In this document: positions 59,881-64,000 of the stretch, piece after piece
How the letters are laid out: each line of letters begins with the position of its first letter
How positions within the stretch are numbered: position 1 is the stretch's first letter
From: Phoronis australis
Lineage: Eukaryota > Phoronida > Phoronidae
Assembly (NCBI GenBank): GCA_002633005.1
Contig: NMRA01000426.1
Span: 330,506 to 394,505 of the forward strand
Length of the DNA: 64,000 nucleotides
Reading direction: 5' to 3'
Translations under genes and position numbers: made by a program
Notes under the pieces: model-generated
What the model saw: the letters and a program-made list of their open reading frames with translations, nothing else
Databases searched by the model: none
Told to the model about the DNA's origin: nothing

Positions 59881-60660
59881 CTTAGTGGCAATTTATTTTT
59901 TACGTTTGCCTCTACGTCTTTGGAGTTCCTTCGTGGATTTTCATAAATTTTTGCAAATAGGTTTTTGATGTGGAGGCGATGATGTCATTTCATTTTCGGA
60001 CGGATTTGATGAATTTTAAGTCACTTTGTGGACATTTTTGTTATTTTTGCTTCTATTTCCTGGAGTCCGCCTCTCTATCTGCCATGCTGCTCAAAGGAGC
60101 GTTCAAAAATTTACTGACGTTTTGCTGATGAGAAGGCCACAACTGAGGTTGACTTTCGGATGGGTCTGACTACTGTGTCGCCTCCTAGTGACAAGTTTAT
60201 TTTTTGCATCTGCCGTCGAATATCCTTAACCCTTTTAATGAGTTTTGTCAAATTTGAAAGATGTATTCCTTATGGAGCCATTGACACATGTAAATGAGTG
60301 TCAAACTGATCTAGAAACTACTGTGCACCCTTAAGTAGCGAAATGTTTTTTATGTTTACCTCTATATCGTTGGAGTTCATGAACGCATTTTCATGAAATT
60401 CGACACATTGGTTTCTGTTATAGAGTCCACAATGCCTACCAATTTTCGATAGATTTGATGTTGTCTGCGCTATCTGGTGGCCATTAACAAATTTTCGCAT
60501 GTGTTTTTGACATAAGTTTGCCTCTGTATCTGCCAAACCACGCACAAGATGATTATGAATTGACGGCTGTGTTCCTGATGCAAGGACCCTGTCTGATGTT
60601 GATATCAGGATGTTTTTGACTATCAATCTGGTGTCCTTTAGGGCAATTTTGGCTTCTTTT
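59881..60660 (-). repeat. Two diverged units related to the 40-43.6 kb array, reversed
   Basis: TTTGCCTCTACGTCTTTGGA and TTTACCTCTATATCGTTGGA begin two units about 445 bp apart. GTGTCGCCTCCTAGTGACAAG and ATCTGGTGGCCATTAACAAA are reverse-complement relatives of the CACTAGGAGGCG and GGCCACTAG words at 40-43.6 kb. Confidence 0.6.
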
Positions 60661-61500
60661 TATGAAATTTGGCAAAATAGTTGTGTTTTACAGAGAAGAC
60701 ACCACTTTCTCTATTCAGATTGGATTTCACTGTTAGGTACTTGTCTAGTTTTTTTAGTTGAATTGTCATTACGTATTTAGGACCCGAATAGGCTGAAACA
60801 ATGTTGTATGACCTGCAGTGGGTGGAGTCATTAGATTGTCCTAGCACTGCATGAGCACTCCAATATGAGGAATACTCTGGATTGGGTCATCCTACTGGTG
60901 CCTGTAAGGCTCGCTGAAGTTAAGGTGTGTGATTCTGATTAAAACAAAGATGGTTGCCTTAAGTACATTTAAGGCCTTTGTAGGTTTGATTGAGAAATTT
61001 GAAAAATCATTGTTTCTGTCAGTTTCCTGGTAGCTTGAGTGTAACGTTCCAGAGGTATCGTTCTGTTTCAGTTGGGGACAGGTGCAGCCCAAACCTCTAC
61101 ACACAATGTCTTATCCTCATTCAAGCTGACACAAAATGTGAGTTGATCCAATAACAACAATATTATGAATTGATATACTACTGAAGATGAGAGGCGTTCC
61201 AACTTCATACCGTAATCGTTCGGGTTAACGCCCATGCTCAGTTAACCGCCCACCCCTACTTTAGGTGGATTTTCGATTTAACACGAGACTCTGGCTGGCG
61301 ACTGACTGCCGCGAAGTCGACATCGGCGAGTGCCTCAGTTAACAGGCATCGGTTGAATAGGCATGGAATAATCGTTAAAATTATCACAAACCTTAACTTT
61401 GTATGAGGTCGTGCTTACTTCCCCTCATAGAAGCACCCTTTTTACGCAATCTCGGATTCAGTTGGCACGGCTGCAAGCCATTTCACCATGTATTTAAAGG
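60661..61500. other. No gene recognised
   Basis: Domain-free intergenic sequence; it may include the far end of the copia LTR. Confidence 0.4.
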
Positions 61501-61810
61501 GCTCGCGAAATCGAGGCTGTTAATCTATCACCACTAGTACACGCACGCCCTCTAGTTATTGCAGATTTACCGAATAGCCCCATTGTAAATTGCTGAAATT
61601 TGTGAGCGAGAAGACCACTTTCTTTGACGAAAGTTTTTTGAGCAAATAAAAACAAAATATCATAACAACGATTGCTGGCGGCCAGTGAACGCTTAGTGAA
61701 AAGCATTGTGGGTAAAACTTATAGCACAACAATGGGAGATAACTTCACATGGGAGATAACTTCTTTGTTTAAACACAAAACTATACAACTATGATGCAAA
61801 TATTTCAACA
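61500..61810 (-). mobile_element. Copia 3' LTR, start only defined
   Basis: On the minus strand a purine tract AAGTGGGAG (61811-61819) is followed by TGTTGAAATATTTGC, the usual copia arrangement of polypurine tract then LTR starting TG. The LTR's other end is not determined, so the low coordinate is a guess. Confidence 0.5.
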
Positions 61811-61917
61811 CTCCCACTTAGCTGCAGTGTTTAAAAAAATAACCTATACAACTCATACAAACAGTTAACTTGCATTCAACTAACACCTAACTTGTTACGC
61901 AGTGATTCAAGACGATC

Positions 61918-62718
61918 TCAAGGCAAAGGTAATGTTAGTGAATCAGCTAACATAAGTTTGGTAGAACAATAAGCAGTTTTGATAATATGCTCTTTTCCTA
62001 TTTTCTTGCGGATGTAATGAAACCTTAAATTCATATGTTTACTTCGCTTAGGTGTTCCAGTATTGTTTGCAATACAAATAGCAGCTTGATTGTCCTTATA
62101 CAGAGTAAGACATTTGGAACCTTGTTGTGTTAAGTCTAGAAATAACTGACGTAACCATGCTGCTTCATGAGCAGCTTCATAAGCAACAATATATAGGGCC
62201 ATTTGCATACATAAATATTGCACCTGTGGAGTGCTGTGTTTCATAATCGGCCAACTCGAATCTGAGTAGCCAACAGGAGACGTTTTTGACTTAGAATAAA
62301 CTATGCCATAATCTAAAGTACCTTTCAAGTACCGCAGTATGCGTTTAGACGCACTAAGATGAGTTTGCATGGGTGCAGAGCTGAATCGACCAAGAACCCT
62401 TACCGCATATGCTATATCAGGTCGTGTAGCAGTAGACAGATGCAATAGACTACCTACAATTGACTGATACAAAGTCTTGTCAACAGATTTACTGCCATCA
62501 TTTTTAACAAGTTTAACATCTGTAGCCATTGGTGTACTCACAGGATTACAATCACTCATGTTATACTTCTTAAGTATCTGTTCAACATAGTGCATTTGAC
62601 TAAGTTTCATTGACTCTTCAGTGAATGAAACACTGATTCCTAGACAGTAATGTAACTGACATAAGTCTTTCATCTTAAGCCTAGAACTCAAAGCAGTCTG
62701 GATTTCACTCATTGACAC
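61918..62718 (-). pseudogene. Copia RT end and RNase H segment
   Basis: A 266-codon open segment. It starts SMSEIQTALSSRLKMKDL (the 'ik..L...F.mkdLG.l..fLGi' block), then YVEQILKKYNMSDCNPVSTP, GSLLHLSTATRPDIAYAV and KRILRYLKGTLDYGI, all conserved copia RT blocks. RNase H follows (GYSDSSW, AHEAAWLRQLF, KDNQAAICIANN, KHMNLRFHYIR). About 30-40 residues usually present between the first Asp block and the STEAEY block are missing or garbled, consistent with an internal deletion. Confidence 0.88.
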
Positions 62719-63017
62719 TTCATTGTCACTAAGGATAACAATGTCATATACAGTACATAGACAGAGAGTATGGCTTTGACACCATTAACTCCTCTAATAT
62801 ATATGCACTGATCAGCATTTGACTGTGTAAATTCTAATGACTTTAAGTATTCATCAAACACCTGCATCTAGGAGAGTGTTTGAGACCATACAATGAACGG
62901 ATAAGTTTGCAAACCAGATTTTCTTCACCTGTAGACACAAATCCCTCTGGTTGAGTCATATAGATTTCTTCATCTAATTTACCATTTAGAAATGCTGTTC
63001 TACATCCATTTGATGTA

Positions 63018-63800
63018 TCAACATATTTTGACTGAACCCATAAGCAAGTAGTGCACTAAGTGACGACTTATGAACCACTGGTGCGAATGTTTCATCATAA
63101 TCAATACTTTGCTCTTGCGTGAAACCGCGAGCAACCAGCCTACAGTAGCTTTAAACCTATCAACTGACCCATCCGACTTGGTTTTTACTTTGAAGACCCA
63201 TTTGCAACGAATTGCCTTACGACCAGGGGGTATTGGGACTATTTCCCAAGTTTCATTTTCCACAAGTGATTCGTACCCCTCATTTGCAGCAAATTGCCAT
63301 TGTGAAGTTTGAGGACTCTTCAATGCTTCTTTAAAGGTTAAAGGTTCAACTAACTCAGATATGTGTATAGCATGATGCTCAGCAACTGTACTATATTCAT
63401 CATGACCATACCTCACAGGTGGCTTATGTAAGCTGACAGGACGTTTAGAGTCACTTTGCTTATCACAATCAACAGCAGGAGTCACTTCTTCAAAAGATAA
63501 TTCTACAGTAAGTTTATCCTGTGTGTCTAAGACATCTTTCTCAACAGGCACTGATAAACCTAACTTACTTTCATGAAAAAGTACATCACGACGTACAACT
63601 ATTTTCCTAGTCTCTGGATCATACAGCCGATAATCTTTTAACTGAATGCAATACCCTGAAAATACCATAGACTCGGCTTTTGCATCTAACTTCTGACGCA
63701 GTTCATCTGGAACATGTGCATAAGCTAACGAACCAAATACACGCATATTACTTATGTCAGGTTTCTTACCAAACCGCATTTCATAGAGAGTCACAGACAA
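63018..63800 (-). pseudogene. Copia integrase C-terminus and start of RT
   Basis: A 260-codon open segment: SVTLYEMRFGKKPDISNMRV then FGSLAYAHVPDELRQKLDAK and VFSGYC (integrase 'P...W.g.kP.l..lr.FG..ay.h'), a variable linker, then RT start ALKSPQTSQWQFAANEGYES, LVENETWEIVPIPPGRKAI and KWVFKVKTKSDGSVDRFKA. After that the frame changes; TAFLNGKLDEEIYMTQPEGF and SLYGLKHSP continue in other frames at 62870-62990. Confidence 0.9.
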
Positions 63801-63972
63801 TTGTTTAGTAGGGAACCGATTTCGAACATATACTGATGTGGCTATTGCTTCAGCCCAAAAAAACCTTGGACAACCCAGAATCGAAAATCATCGCTCTACC
63901 AGATTCACACACAGTTCTATTATATCTCTCAGCTACACCATTTTGTTGAGGTGAATACCTAACTGTTATTTG

Positions 63973-64000
63973 CAGTGGCGGATCTAGGATATCACAAGGG
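63973..64000 (+). mobile_element. hAT-like terminus interrupting copia, element continues past the window
   Basis: CAGTGGCGGATCTAGGATAT is identical over 19 bases to the inward-read right end of the 8305-8519 element. It starts in the middle of the copia integrase frame, right after the codons for QITV. Confidence 0.75.

Larger units (their letters stand above)
61801..63972 (-). mobile_element. Broken Ty1/copia retrotransposon (3' part)
   Basis: In minus-strand order: integrase core end (QITVRYSPQQNGVAERYNRT), integrase C-terminus, RT, RNase H, polypurine tract, LTR. The polyprotein is broken by a one-base insertion in a T-run near 63862, a frame change near 63140, further shifts near 62880-63010, and damage at the RT active site near 62750. 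The 5' half is missing because a hAT-like end begins at 63973. It is dead but fairly recent, since long stretches remain open. Confidence 0.9.

Overview
The window is animal nuclear DNA, most likely from a marine invertebrate. Coding sequence is broken into short exons with GT-AG introns of 0.4-8 kb. About 40% or less of the bases look G or C. The recognisable genes are metazoan extracellular and membrane types: CUB, Sushi, Calx-beta and possibly DEG/ENaC. The rest is packed with minisatellites, foldback elements and decayed transposons. I cannot name the species or phylum. There are assembly gaps at 12077-12448 and 36355-36373.

The best gene lies on the minus strand from 44568 down to 24866. 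I spliced eight coding exons by hand. Every junction is phase-consistent and together they give a complete 419-residue type I membrane protein: signal peptide, one CUB domain, one Sushi/CCP domain, a Ser/Thr stalk, one transmembrane helix and a tyrosine-bearing cytoplasmic tail of about 137 residues. Its start codon overlaps the stop codon of an upstream ORF. Most of its introns carry a private tandem repeat or a transposon.

Left part (1-24 kb): a tentative, diverged DEG/ENaC-type channel fragment on the minus strand (530-3086). Two consecutive minus-strand exons (10888-11017, 11744-11915) encode Calx-beta repeats of the ADGRV1 type, next to an assembly gap and a 38-bp satellite. A decayed Ty3/gypsy reverse transcriptase lies at about 20.7-21.4 kb. 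Minisatellites have units of 41, 120/36, 49, 54, 70, 38, 39 and 35 bp. There is also a 284-bp foldback element, perfect palindromes and a 215-bp hAT-like insertion.

Middle part (24-45 kb): the CUB-Sushi receptor. One intron holds a decayed repeat-family ORF framed by inverted arrays of about 160-bp repeats with octamer palindromes. Another holds a degenerate array of about 450-bp units whose conserved core resembles the CTCF motif.

Right part (45-64 kb): no host gene was recognised. It holds a three-copy dispersed element of about 730 bp (copies at 36.6, 48.9 and 51.6 kb), two LINE 3'-end fragments, segmental duplications, and at the right edge a broken Ty1/copia element on the minus strand. 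That element is itself cut by a hAT-like terminus identical to one end of the 8.3-kb insertion. No operon-like or bacterial logic is present; apart from the receptor gene the window is mostly a record of nested repeat insertions.
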